The notes under the pieces are model-generated. The model saw only the letters and a program-made list of their open reading frames with translations. It searched no databases and had not been told where the DNA came from. 30,000 bases of DNA, taken from NCBI GenBank assembly GCA_016946835.1, contig JACVTC010000066.1:1-30000 (forward strand), read 5' to 3'. This document shows positions 1-8,643 of the stretch, one piece after another (the stretch's first letter is position 1; every line of letters starts with the position of its first letter). The DNA comes from Neocallimastix lanati (nom. inval.). Its lineage: Eukaryota > Neocallimastigomycota > Neocallimastigomycetes > Neocallimastigales > Neocallimastigaceae. A program made the translations under genes and the position numbers.

Positions 1-1
1 A

Positions 2-589
2 ATAACTAATAATAATACAAATAAATTAGAATATTTGGATCTTTCTTATATCAATCAACCAAATATTAGAAATGTAAAAAAAGCGAATAAATTGAATAAA
101 ATAAATGAAATACTGAGCAGTAACAAAGATGATGTACCCATCAATGTTAAAAGTTATTCCAAGCCAGAGAAACACATAAAAATGATGGAAGATTTTAATG
201 AATTTAAAATTAAGGACTTTATCAAGGAAGTAGCATCAACCGAAGTCATAACGAAGTTAGTATATTTGTTAGACCTGTTTCCAAAGTTCAGGTCAGAATT
301 TACAAAAGCATTAAAATTAACCGAAGGAAAAGAGAAAATAAAGAAAAATTTGAATACATCTTTAATAAATGTAATGACAATTATAAGCCAACATAAAGTG
401 ATTAAAGTTAAAGGCACTGTGGATAAGAAACCAGCTGAAATTTTCTTGGACTCGTGTGCTAGCGTTAATTTGATTACCACTACGGCTTTAAAAAATTTAA
501 AATTAATAAAAATCCTATTGGGAGAATATCCGAAAAAATTTTTCAGGTATATTCCAACAATTCAACTTGTTCAGATATTTATGAACTAA
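2..589 (+). CDS. Gag C-terminal region plus retropepsin active site (partial, gypsy element)
   Basis: The frame is open from the left edge and has no convincing start, so this is the tail of a longer Gag-Pro polyprotein. The first part is Lys/Asn-rich without a recognised domain; no zinc knuckle is visible. The aspartic protease follows: a strand around VKGTVDKKPAEIFL, then the active-site loop LDSCASVNLIT at 446-478. Most retropepsins have D-T/S-G; here the third position is Cys (DSC, bases 449-457). From about base 503 this frame no longer reads like protease, and the natural continuation is in the -1 frame, so the last 25 or so residues are probably not meaningful. The protease would mature the polyprotein inside the virus-like particle. 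Confidence 0.75.
   Translation: MTNNNTNKLEYLDLSYINQPNIRNVKKANKLNKINEILSSNKDDVPINVKSYSKPEKHIKMMEDFNEFKIKDFIKEVASTEVITKLVYLLDLFPKFRSEFTKALKLTEGKEKIKKNLNTSLINVMTIISQHKVIKVKGTVDKKPAEIFLDSCASVNLITTTALKNLKLIKILLGEYPKKFFRYIPTIQLVQIFMN
487..502 (+). promoter_or_regulatory. Two tandem T-TTA-AAA heptamers, candidate -1 frameshift site
   Basis: Heptamers TTTAAAA occur at 487-493 and 496-502. In the incoming frame both parse as T TTA AAA, the X XXY YYZ pattern of canonical -1 slippery sites. A -1 slip at either one leads into the second protease frame. No strong downstream stem or pseudoknot was recognised by eye. The position, downstream of the protease active site rather than at a gag/pro or pro/pol boundary, is unusual, so a simple indel is a serious alternative. 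Confidence 0.4.
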
Positions 590-1134
590 AAATATCTATT
601 GGAAATTACACTTTTATCGATTACTTTAGGAAAATTGATAAGGATGATATCTTTGATATATTAATAGGTATTGACACACTTAAACGAAATAGATTTGATA
701 TAAATTTAGTTAATGATACCTTATATCATATTGATGAAAATAATAATCCTATAGAATTAGCTTCTTTATTTTATGATGTTAGCTTGAGTCCTTCTGAAAG
801 TACAAATAGAATTAATGACGAAGAAAATAATATGAATAAGGAGAATAATATAAATAATAATTCTTCTGAAGAGAATGATGAGGATTCTGAAACTAGTTGG
901 AGTGACAATGATAATAATAATGATAATAATAATATACTTTTTACATATGCTAAATCAGAGTTACCTAATATTAACATAAATAATTTTAATGTAAAATTAC
1001 CTTTCTTTAATAGTGTCGACATCGATAAAGAAAATAATATCAAAATAAAAACGAATAATAATAAGAATGATGATAAAATTGACAATTATAAAATAAATGA
1101 TCATAAATTAATTCTAAAGTTACAAACAATATAA
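499..1134 (+). CDS. Protease C-terminal half and acidic Asn-rich linker (second frame of the gypsy element)
   Basis: This frame continues the retropepsin after a -1 shift. It reads INKNPIGRISEKIFQVYS, then a segment containing DIFDILIGIDTLKRN (about 649-693), which matches the second conserved retropepsin element (hydrophobic-hydrophobic-G-x-D). After about base 780 it becomes a Glu/Asp/Asn-rich linker. It has no start of its own and must be reached by frameshifting, or it is disconnected by mutation. It stops at 1132-1134. A third frame, also -1, takes over from about 1107 and leads into reverse transcriptase. Confidence 0.6.
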   Translation, partial: KINKNPIGRISEKIFQVYSNNSTCSDIYELKISIGNYTFIDYFRKIDKDDIFDILIGIDTLKRNRFDINLVNDTLYHIDENNNPIELASLFYDVSLSPSESTNRINDEENNMNKENNINNNSSEENDEDSETSWSDNDNNNDNNNILFTYAKSELPNININNFNVKLPFFNSVDIDKENNIKIKTNNNKNDDKIDNYKINDHKLILKLQTI

Positions 1135-4100
1135 ATCCCATACTACATTCTAAACTTCCATCAAAAATCGATTCTGATCAAAACGGCAATAACAAATTAA
1201 ATAGTAATTATAAATTAGTAGATAGAAATATTGAAAGGAAAGAATATAAGAATAAAACGGTTGATATTACAACACAACTGATTCCATCTCTTTTATTAAT
1301 AACTAATGAAGTACTACATAATGAAAACGAGGTTTGCACAGACGACACAATATCTAAACTGGAAATGATTCACTCTATTGTAAAAAAATTACCAGAAAAT
1401 TTGAAAGCTGATGTAGAAAAATTATTTTTAAATTATATTAGTGTTCTTGCACTGAAAACTGACGATTTGGGTTCGTCAAAGCTATATCCTCATAGAATTA
1501 ATTTAATACCAGGAACAACACCTATTAAACAGAGGGCCTACCGTATTTCAAAAGTGCAAGCTGATGCACTTAAAAAGGAATTAATTAAACTTATAAATAA
1601 TAACTTAATTGTCCCTTCTAGTTCTCCTTGGTCTTCTCCTGTAGTACTGGTACCGAAAAAGAATGGTCAAGTGAGAATGTGTGTTGACTACAGGAAGATT
1701 AATAATTGTACATTAAAGGACGCTTATGCACTTCCTTTAATAGATGATATACTTTACTATGTTAGCGGTGATATTTCTATTTTGTCTACTATTGATCTCT
1801 TCTCAGGGTACCATCAGATTCCTATGCATTCTGATGATAAAGATATCACTTGCTTTACGACCATTTACGGAAACTTTAATTTTGAAGTTATGCCTTTTGG
1901 ACTATGCAACGCTCCCGCTACTTTTCAAAGGGAGATGAACAGAATATTTTTTGATTTAATCGGAGTATGTGTTTTTATTTACATAGATGACTTAGTTATT
2001 TATTCTCCTTCATTAGATCAACACATCAAAGACCTAGAAAAAGTATTCCTCATTCTTGCTAATAATGGATTAAAAGTGAATTTTGAAAAATGTGATTTCT
2101 TTAAAGAAGAAGTTGAGCTCCTTGGTCATACTCTTTCTACTAAGGGTATAAAACCTATGAATTCTAAAATAAAAGTTATTGCTAATTGGTTACCTCCTTC
2201 TAATTTAAAACAGTTACGTTCTTTCTTAGGGGCAATTGGATATTACCGGAAATTCATTAGCCATTTTGCCCAAATTGCTAAACCTTTATATGATTTAACA
2301 AAAAAGAATGTTCCTTTTGTTTGGTCTACCGAATCTAATAATGCATTTGAATTTTTAAAAATTCGTCTTATTAATGCACCTATATTGTCACCTCCAAATT
2401 TTGATAAACCATTTATCGTTCGTTCAGATGCATCTAAATCAGGAATTGGCGGGGTACTACTTCAGTTAGACGATGACAACATTGAGAAGCCATTATATTA
2501 TGAAAGTAGGACACTTTCCAATTCTGAAATCAATTATAGCATTACAGAACTTGAGGGGCTTGCCGCATTTTACTGTGTCATGAAATTTAAACCTTTTCTC
2601 ACTGGTAATAGTTTTGAGACAATTCTTTATACCGATCATAAGCCTTTAGTTTACATATTTAAAAATAAAGAACCTTCTTCAGCAAGGCATGTCAAATGGA
2701 TAACTGAGTTCAGTATTTTAAAAATTAAAGTGTTATATGAAGAGGGGAGGAGGAATGTAGTTGCTGATGCACTATCTAGATTACATTCTAACAATGAAAA
2801 ATATATAATCAAAAATATAAAAAATGATGATAAACATATAAAAAATAAAAATAAAAGAAATAATATAAAAAATTATAATAAAGATGTATTCAACCAAGTT
2901 ATAAATAATGAAATTCAAAATTGTGAAATTAAAAATAATGAAGAAATTAGAAATAAGAAAAATACTAAAATTAATAAAATAAAAGAGTTAGTGGATGAAA
3001 TTAAGATCAATAGTAATAATGAAAATTACAAAATGGAATATGAGGAAATTAAAAATAATGTAAATAACATTAATAAGTTTAATAAGTTTAATAATAAATT
3101 ACATAATAATAATAGTGAAAATAATGGAGTGGAAAATAAATTGAATGTGAATTATATGGTATTTCAAACTGAAGAAAATAATAAACATAGTTTTAATAAT
3201 AATGATAATAATAATAATAATATTAATCATGTTAATACTAATAATAATGATATTGATGATAGTACTGAAATACTAAATGATTTCTATAAAAAAATAATAA
3301 ACCAGAAATTTGTATTAATTGATGGAGTTCAGTATTATAAAGATAATAATGAATTAAGAAAAGTAATATTTAATGATAATGAAAAATGGGAACTTATTAG
3401 TAAAGCTCATTGTTTAGGACATGAAGGTAACTTTAAAACCTACCATCGTTTGAAAAGGAACTATTATTGGATAGGAATGAATAAGGATATCAGATTATTT
3501 ATTAAATCTTGTCATGTATGTCAATTATGTAAACCACAACCACCGAATGTATTTACAGAAGATTTAGCTACACCCCCAGGTCTACCTTTTACTCGGGTAG
3601 GATTGGATTTAGTTGGACCCTTATACGAATCTTTCAGAGGTAATAAATATATAATAGTACTTGTAGATTATTTAACAAAATGGGTGGAAGCTGAAGCATT
3701 AGCCAAAACAGAATCAGAAGATGTCATTAGATTTTTAAATAATATATTTTCAAGACACGGGATTCCAGAGATATTAATTACTGATAATGGCCCGCAATTC
3801 ATATCTGATAAAACAAAAGCTTTCCTAGATTTAAATGATGTCTATGTACATTATATTAGTACTTATCATCCTGCTTCTAACGGAGAAGTTGAAAACAGGA
3901 ATAGAGAAATAGTCAAATATATTAGAGTTCTTAAAAGCCAATTTAAAGAATTAAGTAAACAAAATCAAGAATGGGATGATATTTTACCTAGTGCACTTTG
4001 GGCTTTAAGAACAACAAAAAATGAAGTTACTAAATTTAGTAGTTTCGAATTACTCTATGGTAGGAAAGACTTACAACCATTTGAATTAGCAATTAATATT

Positions 4101-4452
4101 GACAAAAGATTTCCTGAAGAATCAGAAGAAGAATATTTTGTTCGAAAATTTATTAATCACCATAATTGGATTTCTGAAGCAATCAAAAATATTGAAACCG
4201 CAAATGAATTATGGAAAGATAGGAGAAGACAGATTAAAAGATTAAGAAGTGAATTCAAACCAGGAGACCTAGTTTTAGTTAGAAATTTCAATCGAAGGAA
4301 ACTAGACCCTTATTATATCGGACCATTAAAAATAGTTAAACAGCAATTTAATACTGTCACAGTATGTGATCCTTATACGAACGAAATTGCAGAGAGAAAC
4401 ATTCATCTAAAAAATGTAATTCCATATATTAGTAATTTCCTAAATTATAATC

Positions 4453-4457
<5 letters not shown>
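1107..4457 (+). CDS. pol: Ty3/gypsy Pol: reverse transcriptase, RNase H, integrase
   Basis: This copies element RNA into DNA and integrates it. The frame opens at 1107; the first Met (1365) lies just upstream of RT, and residue numbers here count from it. RT spans about 40-250, with catalytic Asp144 in STIDLFSGY and YIDD at 206-209. RNase H spans about 345-472, with Asp355 (RSDASKSG), a Glu near 395-397, Asp424 (YTDHKPL) and Asp468 (VVADALSR). Residues 475-640 are an Asn/Lys-rich linker coded largely by AAT repeats. Integrase has the zinc site H682/H686/C716/C719 and the DDE core Asp748, Asp807, Glu843 (D-x35-E), then a GPY/F-like module near YYIGPLKIV (about 983-991). All main catalytic residues are present. 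The upstream 1107-1364 stretch belongs to this frame, because its composition matches and there is no stop. The stop codon sits at the start of a long A tract. Confidence 0.95.
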
Positions 4458-4506
<49 letters not shown>

Positions 4507-4542
4507 ATGATATATATATAAAAAAAAAAAAAAAAAAAAAAA
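4456..4542 (+). repeat. Poly(A) tracts at the 3' end of the gypsy pol
   Basis: Forty-nine consecutive A begin within the pol TAA stop codon (4456-4504). After a short ATATAT spacer a second run of 23 A follows (4520-4542). Since an LTR element should continue into a polypurine tract and LTR, this is more likely homopolymer expansion than a retrogene tail. Confidence 0.9.
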
Positions 4543-4640
4543 TTTTGATATATATAAAAAATATAAAAAAAAAAATATAAAAAAATATTATAAAATATAT
4601 AATAGTATTATTAGTTTAATAAATATTTTAATATGCTTAT

Positions 4641-4683
4641 AGACTTCAAGGGACGAAGTCTAAGCTAAGTGGGGGCATCTTGA
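4641..4683 (+). promoter_or_regulatory. 3' hairpin and putative polypurine tract / 3' LTR junction
   Basis: AGACTTC (4641-4647) pairs with GAAGTCT (4655-4661) around a 7-base loop. A run AAGTGGGGG (4667-4675), the only G-rich tract for kilobases, follows and is the best polypurine tract candidate for plus-strand priming. The decamer GGCATCTTGA (4674-4683) recurs at 8611-8620 and, inverted, at 9527-9536. The 3' LTR would begin just after it, near TGATGCATGTCC at 4681. The exact LTR start is inferred, because no matching 5' LTR is in view. Confidence 0.5.
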
Positions 4684-5301
4684 TGCATGTCCAGTAAAAA
4701 TAATAGAAAATAATAGAAAAATTATTTAGAAAAATTATTAATATAAATATTTATTAAAAATTAATTTTATATAATGAATCTTAAAATATATTATTAATAT
4801 ATTATTAAAGATAATTTATTATTATTAATTATTAAAATATTAAATTAAATAATAATATTAAAAATATTAAAAGAATTGTTGATAATATAGTAAAATTAGT
4901 TATATTAATTATAACGGAGATTGAATGTTTAATTAAATTGATGTTAATATTAAAATAATTTTTAAATAATGTTAAACAATATGAATTAATAGTTATAAGT
5001 AAAAAGTTATGAATATTTATATTTATTAATTAATTTTAGTGTTTCGATAAATAAAATTTATAAAATTAGTAAAAAATATAATTATGAAAATAATTTATAA
5101 ATAAATATTTTCTTTTTTTTTTAAGGAATAATAATAAAACATGTATTTTTTTTTATGATAAAATATAATAAATAAAATAATAAAAGATAAATAACTAAAA
5201 AGTAAATATAATTATTGTAATATAATATTCTTGGAGTAATTCCCTTTTGCACAAACGCCCAACTAACATATACGGTATTTAATAAAATATCGTATCATAT
5301 T
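4684..5301. other. AT-rich non-coding, possible degraded 3' LTR
   Basis: No open frame with protein-like content. It may be the 3' LTR of the upstream element, but no TG...CA ends could be fixed. A short imperfect hairpin lies at 5270-5295 (ATACGGTATTT against AAATATCGTAT, one wobble), directly before the next LTR. Confidence 0.4.
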
Positions 5302-5568
5302 TGTTAAGGAATGAATAAATAATGTTAATTTTATTATTTTTCATAAAAATAATGTTGAAATTATAACTGAATTGAAATCTCAATTTCAGTTATTTACATT
5401 TCAATAATTAAAAATATTATTTATTTAATTATAAATAATATATATATTTAAATAATTAATAATTAATATAAATTCTTGTTTAATATTTAAAGGGTTATCT
5501 TAGGCCTAATAATCCTGAGAATATTAATAAATAAGGTTTATATTAATAATTAATTTCAATGATACATT

Positions 5569-5580
5569 TGACGTCACGTG
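5569..5580. promoter_or_regulatory. Overlapping CRE and E-box in the family A LTR
   Basis: TGACGTCA (5569-5576), the ATF/CREB-type palindrome, overlaps CACGTG (5575-5580), the bHLH E-box bound in fungi by Cbf1/Pho4-type factors. It lies about 165 bp upstream of the TATA-like box. The related arms keep CACGTG (near 8200 and 9947) but not the full CRE. Function is inferred from motif identity. Confidence 0.45.
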
Positions 5581-5738
5581 TATTTTATTTATATTATGTT
5601 TTTATATATGTTTACAACATATCTATATTAAATTCAATTATTCAAATTAATTATATAATTAATTTTATCCTTATATTTTATTATTATTTATATTATTATT
5701 ATCTTATAATTAAATATTATTATTATGTAACTTACAAA

Positions 5739-5806
5739 GTATAAAAGAAAGATGTAAAAATCTATCTTTTATGTTCTTTGTTAAGGTTATTGTAAAATTA
5801 CCTTAA
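5739..5806 (+). promoter_or_regulatory. TATA-like box followed by two hairpins (LTR A)
   Basis: AGTATAAAAG at 5739-5748 is followed by a stem at 5743-5753/5760-5770 (11 bp, one mismatch) and a second at TTAAGGT 5781-5787 / ACCTTAA 5800-5806. By analogy with LTR layout this would be the U3/R boundary and 5' end of the element RNA. Confidence 0.45.
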
Positions 5807-5950
5807 TAGTAATATATTATAGATATTTTATTATTAAATAAAATCAATAAATTTAAAATCAAATTAATTTGATAATTCTAATTATCAAAGTTTATTATAA
5901 ATAAATTTTTATTAAACTAAACATTTAAATATTTATTATTATTATTATAT

Positions 5951-5990
5951 ATCTATATAGTATATTACTATATAGACATATCGACTTAGT
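5951..5990 (+). repeat. Conserved 40 bp motif with CTATATAGTA palindrome, copy 1
   Basis: CTATATAGTA and TACTATATAG flank a 3-base centre (5953-5975), followed by GACATATCGACTTAGT. A near-identical copy (38 of 40 by eye) is at 10619-10658. Both lie about 60-110 bp from the end of a family A LTR end. Confidence 0.7.
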
Positions 5991-6057
5991 GAATATTTTT
6001 ATTAAAACATATTATTTTATTTAAATTTAAATTATAAATTATATCAAAATCTTAACA

Positions 6058-6600
6058 TACAACTTAACGACTAATTCATTAAGTTGAGAAAATAAAATAA
6101 AATAAATTTTTTTTTTACCTTTAGAGTAGAGTTTATTATAAAATTAATTATAATAATAACACAAAAAGTAAGAAAAGAATTGTTTGTATAAATGGATTTT
6201 AAAAATATGTTTTTGAATAAAATATTTTTATTAATTTATTAAAGTTAAAAATATAAAATTGTTACTATTATAACTATGTTTTTTATAATAATAACTCTTG
6301 ATTTCTCAAAGAGAACTCAAGAGCCTTATTTATATTTTTTTATGAAAATAAGGTTAAATAAGAAAGGGTTTTCTAATCTTAACAAATCTCCTATCTAGGA
6401 AAAGATTAGATAGAAAAACCTAGATAAGTTTTCGATCGATATTCTATCCATATCGATCATCGCATTAATTAAGTAAAACCGATTATTTCTAAAAAATAAT
6501 TGGAAAAAATCTTAATTAACCGATTTTCCAATCTAATGATCGAAAATAAAAGAATAAAATAATAAAAGATATTTCGATCATATAATTTATCCTTATATTA
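6058..6600 (-). repeat. Family B LTR-like promoter module, copy 1 (minus strand)
   Basis: Read on the minus strand, this has a TATAAATAAGG box (plus positions about 6326-6336), then a 29-base hairpin at 6295-6323 (13 bp stem with one mismatch, 3-base loop). It ends in an inverted repeat CAACTTAA...TTAAGTTG next to 6058. A second stem (CCTTATTT 6324-6331 / AAATAAGG 6346-6353) overlaps the TATA region. The module recurs at 10128-10540 (same strand) and 15447-15865 (opposite strand). Its far boundary is not clear; the paired ATCGATCG/ATCGAT-containing stretch at 6431-6460 seems specific to this copy. Confidence 0.5.
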
Positions 6601-6622
6601 AAAATATAAAATTAAATAGTTA

Positions 6623-6712
6623 ATAAAATACAGAATACATTATAAAATACAGAATACATTATAAAATACAGAATACATTATAAAATACAGAATACAATAC
6701 AAAATACATTAG
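6623..6712. repeat. Tandem repeat, 19 bp unit, 3 exact and about 1.5 degenerate copies
   Basis: ATAAAATACAGAATACATT is repeated exactly at 6623-6641, 6642-6660 and 6661-6679, with a fourth copy altered at its end (6680-6698) and a partial fifth. Confidence 0.9.
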
Positions 6713-7486
6713 TTACAGTAGAGAATTTAGCATATTGTAAATATATTATTTAAATTAATTAAATAAATTTTGTTAAATTAATGAATATTTAAAATTAAAT
6801 TAAATAAATTTAATAAATATTATATGTAATTAAATAAAGTTATAGTTATAATAACTTAACTAAGAAAATATAATTATTTGCTAACAAATAATTATAGATT
6901 CTTACATTTTGATAAATAACAAAATTATTAAATTAAAATAAATAATAAAAAACAAATTCTGTCTAACTTAACCCAAAAATTAATCCATTCTAAAAAAAAA
7001 TTAAATCCATATTTAAGAAAAATTAATTAAATAAAAATAATTAAAATAAAATAATAATAAATTAATTAATCATTAATAATTTTAATTAAAAACTAAAATA
7101 AATTAATAAATAATATTTTTCTAAAACTACAAATAAACAAAATAATAAACAAATTTAATAAATTATAAATAACAAATAAACAAACTTATAAACATCTCAA
7201 AATTAAAATTAACTAGTTAAATAATTTTTAAGTTACTTTTATTTAAAATAATGATTATTTTATTTATTTTATAACTCAACTTTTATAAACAAATTGTAAT
7301 TAAAATAACATTTTAAAACTCATCTTTATTAATATTTTAATTGTAAATATTGTTTAATTTAATAATAAATTATTCTTTATTTCTCTTTTATTAATTTTAT
7401 TATTTTTAATGTAAATAGTTTAAAATCAAAGAAAAATATAAAAACATGTAAATATTTCTTATAAATTATTCTTTATTATTAATTAT
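6713..7486. other. AT-rich stretch without recognisable genes
   Basis: About 770 bp of A/T-dominated sequence without a protein-like frame. A sequence around 6865-6905 (ATTATTTG...CAAATAATTATAGATTCTTACA) resembles text at 19715-19743 and may be another repeat edge. Confidence 0.5.
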
Positions 7487-7668
7487 TTAATAAATTATTA
7501 TAGATATTTTATTAGTTTTTAATAATCAATTTTTTATGATTATTAATTAGTTAATAAATTATTATAGATATTTTATTAGTTTTTAATAATCAATTTTTTA
7601 TGATTATTAATTAGTTAATAAATTATTATAAATATTTTATTAGTTATTAATAATCAATTTTATTATTA
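7487..7668. repeat. 64 bp tandem repeat, about 2.8 copies
   Basis: The unit beginning TTAATAAATTATTATAGATA recurs at 7487, 7551 and 7615, an exact 64 bp period. The first two copies are almost identical and the third diverges toward its end. Confidence 0.85.
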
Positions 7669-8002
7669 AAATTTAAAATAAATTAGTATAAATAATAAAT
7701 ATTTCATTTTATTATTTTATTAGTTTTAACAATTATTTTATTAATTTAAACAAAATTAATTATTAAATAAATAAAGATTAATATTAAAATAAAAATAAAT
7801 TTTTTTTAATAAAACATTTTTGTGTTTAATAATAAAACATATTTATTTTTTTTTAAATTTCTTAAATCAATTTTATTCAGTATTTATCCTTTTATTCACT
7901 TCTACAAAATTTAATTTTTGTAGATTAAGAATATTAGGTATAAATCATTTTTTGTTACGATACAAATAATAAATAAAAAATAAATAAAAAATTAAATAAA
8001 CT
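7669..8002. other. AT-rich stretch, nothing recognised
   Basis: No gene, RNA or clear repeat could be supported here. Confidence 0.5.
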
Positions 8003-8643
8003 TGTTAAGATAATAACTGAATTTCAATTCAATTTCAAATTCAATAATTCAGTTATTTGAATTTCAATATTAAAAAATAATAATATAATAATTATTATTA
8101 AATTAACTTTATTAAAATATTTAGGAATTAGTCTAGGCCAACTAATTACTAAATATTATTAACATATTGAATTTAATATAATATTAAATAATGTAAACAC
8201 GTGATCGTCATTAAATTAATTTCTACATATTATATTTTAATTATAAAATATAATATTTAGCAAATATTATATTCTTATATTTTATTTATATTAAATATTT
8301 ATATTATTATCTTACTTTATATTATCAATATCAAACTTATATTAATATTATTTACATATTCATATTAATAATTAATATTTTAATAATTAATTATTTTATA
8401 TAAATACATGTTTAAATCTTTTGATTAATCCTTTGTAGGATTATTGTAATTTAAATTATAGTAATAATTATATAAAATAATAATGTAATAAAATATTATT
8501 AAGATTAAATAAAAATTTTATTTTAAATAAAAACTTAATTAAAAAATTTACTAATAACAATATGTTTAAAATAAGAGTAAATTTAAATTACTAATTAATT
8601 ACTATAATTTGGCATCTTGACCTAATCGTTAAGACCAAATTAT
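8003..8643 (+). repeat. Left arm of ~630 bp inverted repeat (family A LTR-like)
   Basis: The arm begins TGTTAAG (8003), as does the LTR at 5302. It carries the ATAACTGAA...TTCAGTTAT inverted repeat, TCTAGGCCAACTA, CACGTG, a TATAAATACATG box near 8400 and a TAATCC/GGATTA hairpin (8426-8443). It ends at the tip ATAATTTGG...CCAAATTAT (8605-8643) enclosing GGCATCTTGA. The sequence returns inverted at 9504-10127 with scattered differences. The expected CTTAACA end is missing, so each arm seems to be an LTR truncated at the inner end. Confidence 0.75.

Larger units (their letters stand above)
1..4690 (+). mobile_element. Ty3/gypsy LTR retrotransposon, 5'-truncated by the window edge
   Basis: Retropepsin, reverse transcriptase, RNase H and integrase follow one another on the plus strand in the order typical of Ty3/gypsy elements (integrase last). 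The left edge cuts through gag, so the 5' LTR and primer binding site are not visible. Coding runs through three reading frames (2-589, about 499-1134, 1107-4457), each step being a -1 shift. The right end is placed near a polypurine-like run at 4667-4675. The last frame is 1,117 codons long without a stop and keeps its catalytic residues, which argues for a fairly young copy. No chromodomain is seen after the integrase GPY/F module. Confidence 0.9.
5302..6057 (+). repeat. LTR of family A (TGTTAAG...CTTAACA), 756 bp
   Basis: The block starts TGTTAAG and ends CTTAACA, a perfect 7 bp terminal inverted repeat of the TG...CA type. It contains an ATAACTGAA-type inverted repeat near the start (5363-5392), an AGGCCT site, a CRE/E-box pair (5569-5580), a TATA-like box (5739-5748), and two hairpins after it. 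The same order of motifs occurs in the inverted arms at 8003-8643 and 9504-10127, which are diverged relatives. The flanking 5-mers (ATATT, TACAA) do not match, so it is not a clean solo LTR; it abuts a minus-strand module at 6058. Confidence 0.6.

Noticed and set aside
154-1085. Minus-strand frames of about 100 codons over 154-480 and 771-1085
   Set aside because: They are the antisense of the gypsy protease and acidic linker; Ser/Leu/Phe-rich text is what reversed Asn/Glu-rich codons give.
1744-1938. 64-codon plus-strand frame inside pol
   Set aside because: It is a +1 shadow of the RT palm with no independent features.
4456-4504. Poly(A) as proof of a LINE-type retrocopy
   Set aside because: The upstream protein is a clear LTR-element pol, and a polypurine-like tract follows, so an mRNA tail is not needed.
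5559-5744. 61-codon Tyr/Ile-rich frame
   Set aside because: It lies inside the LTR A promoter; its composition is just translated AT repeats.
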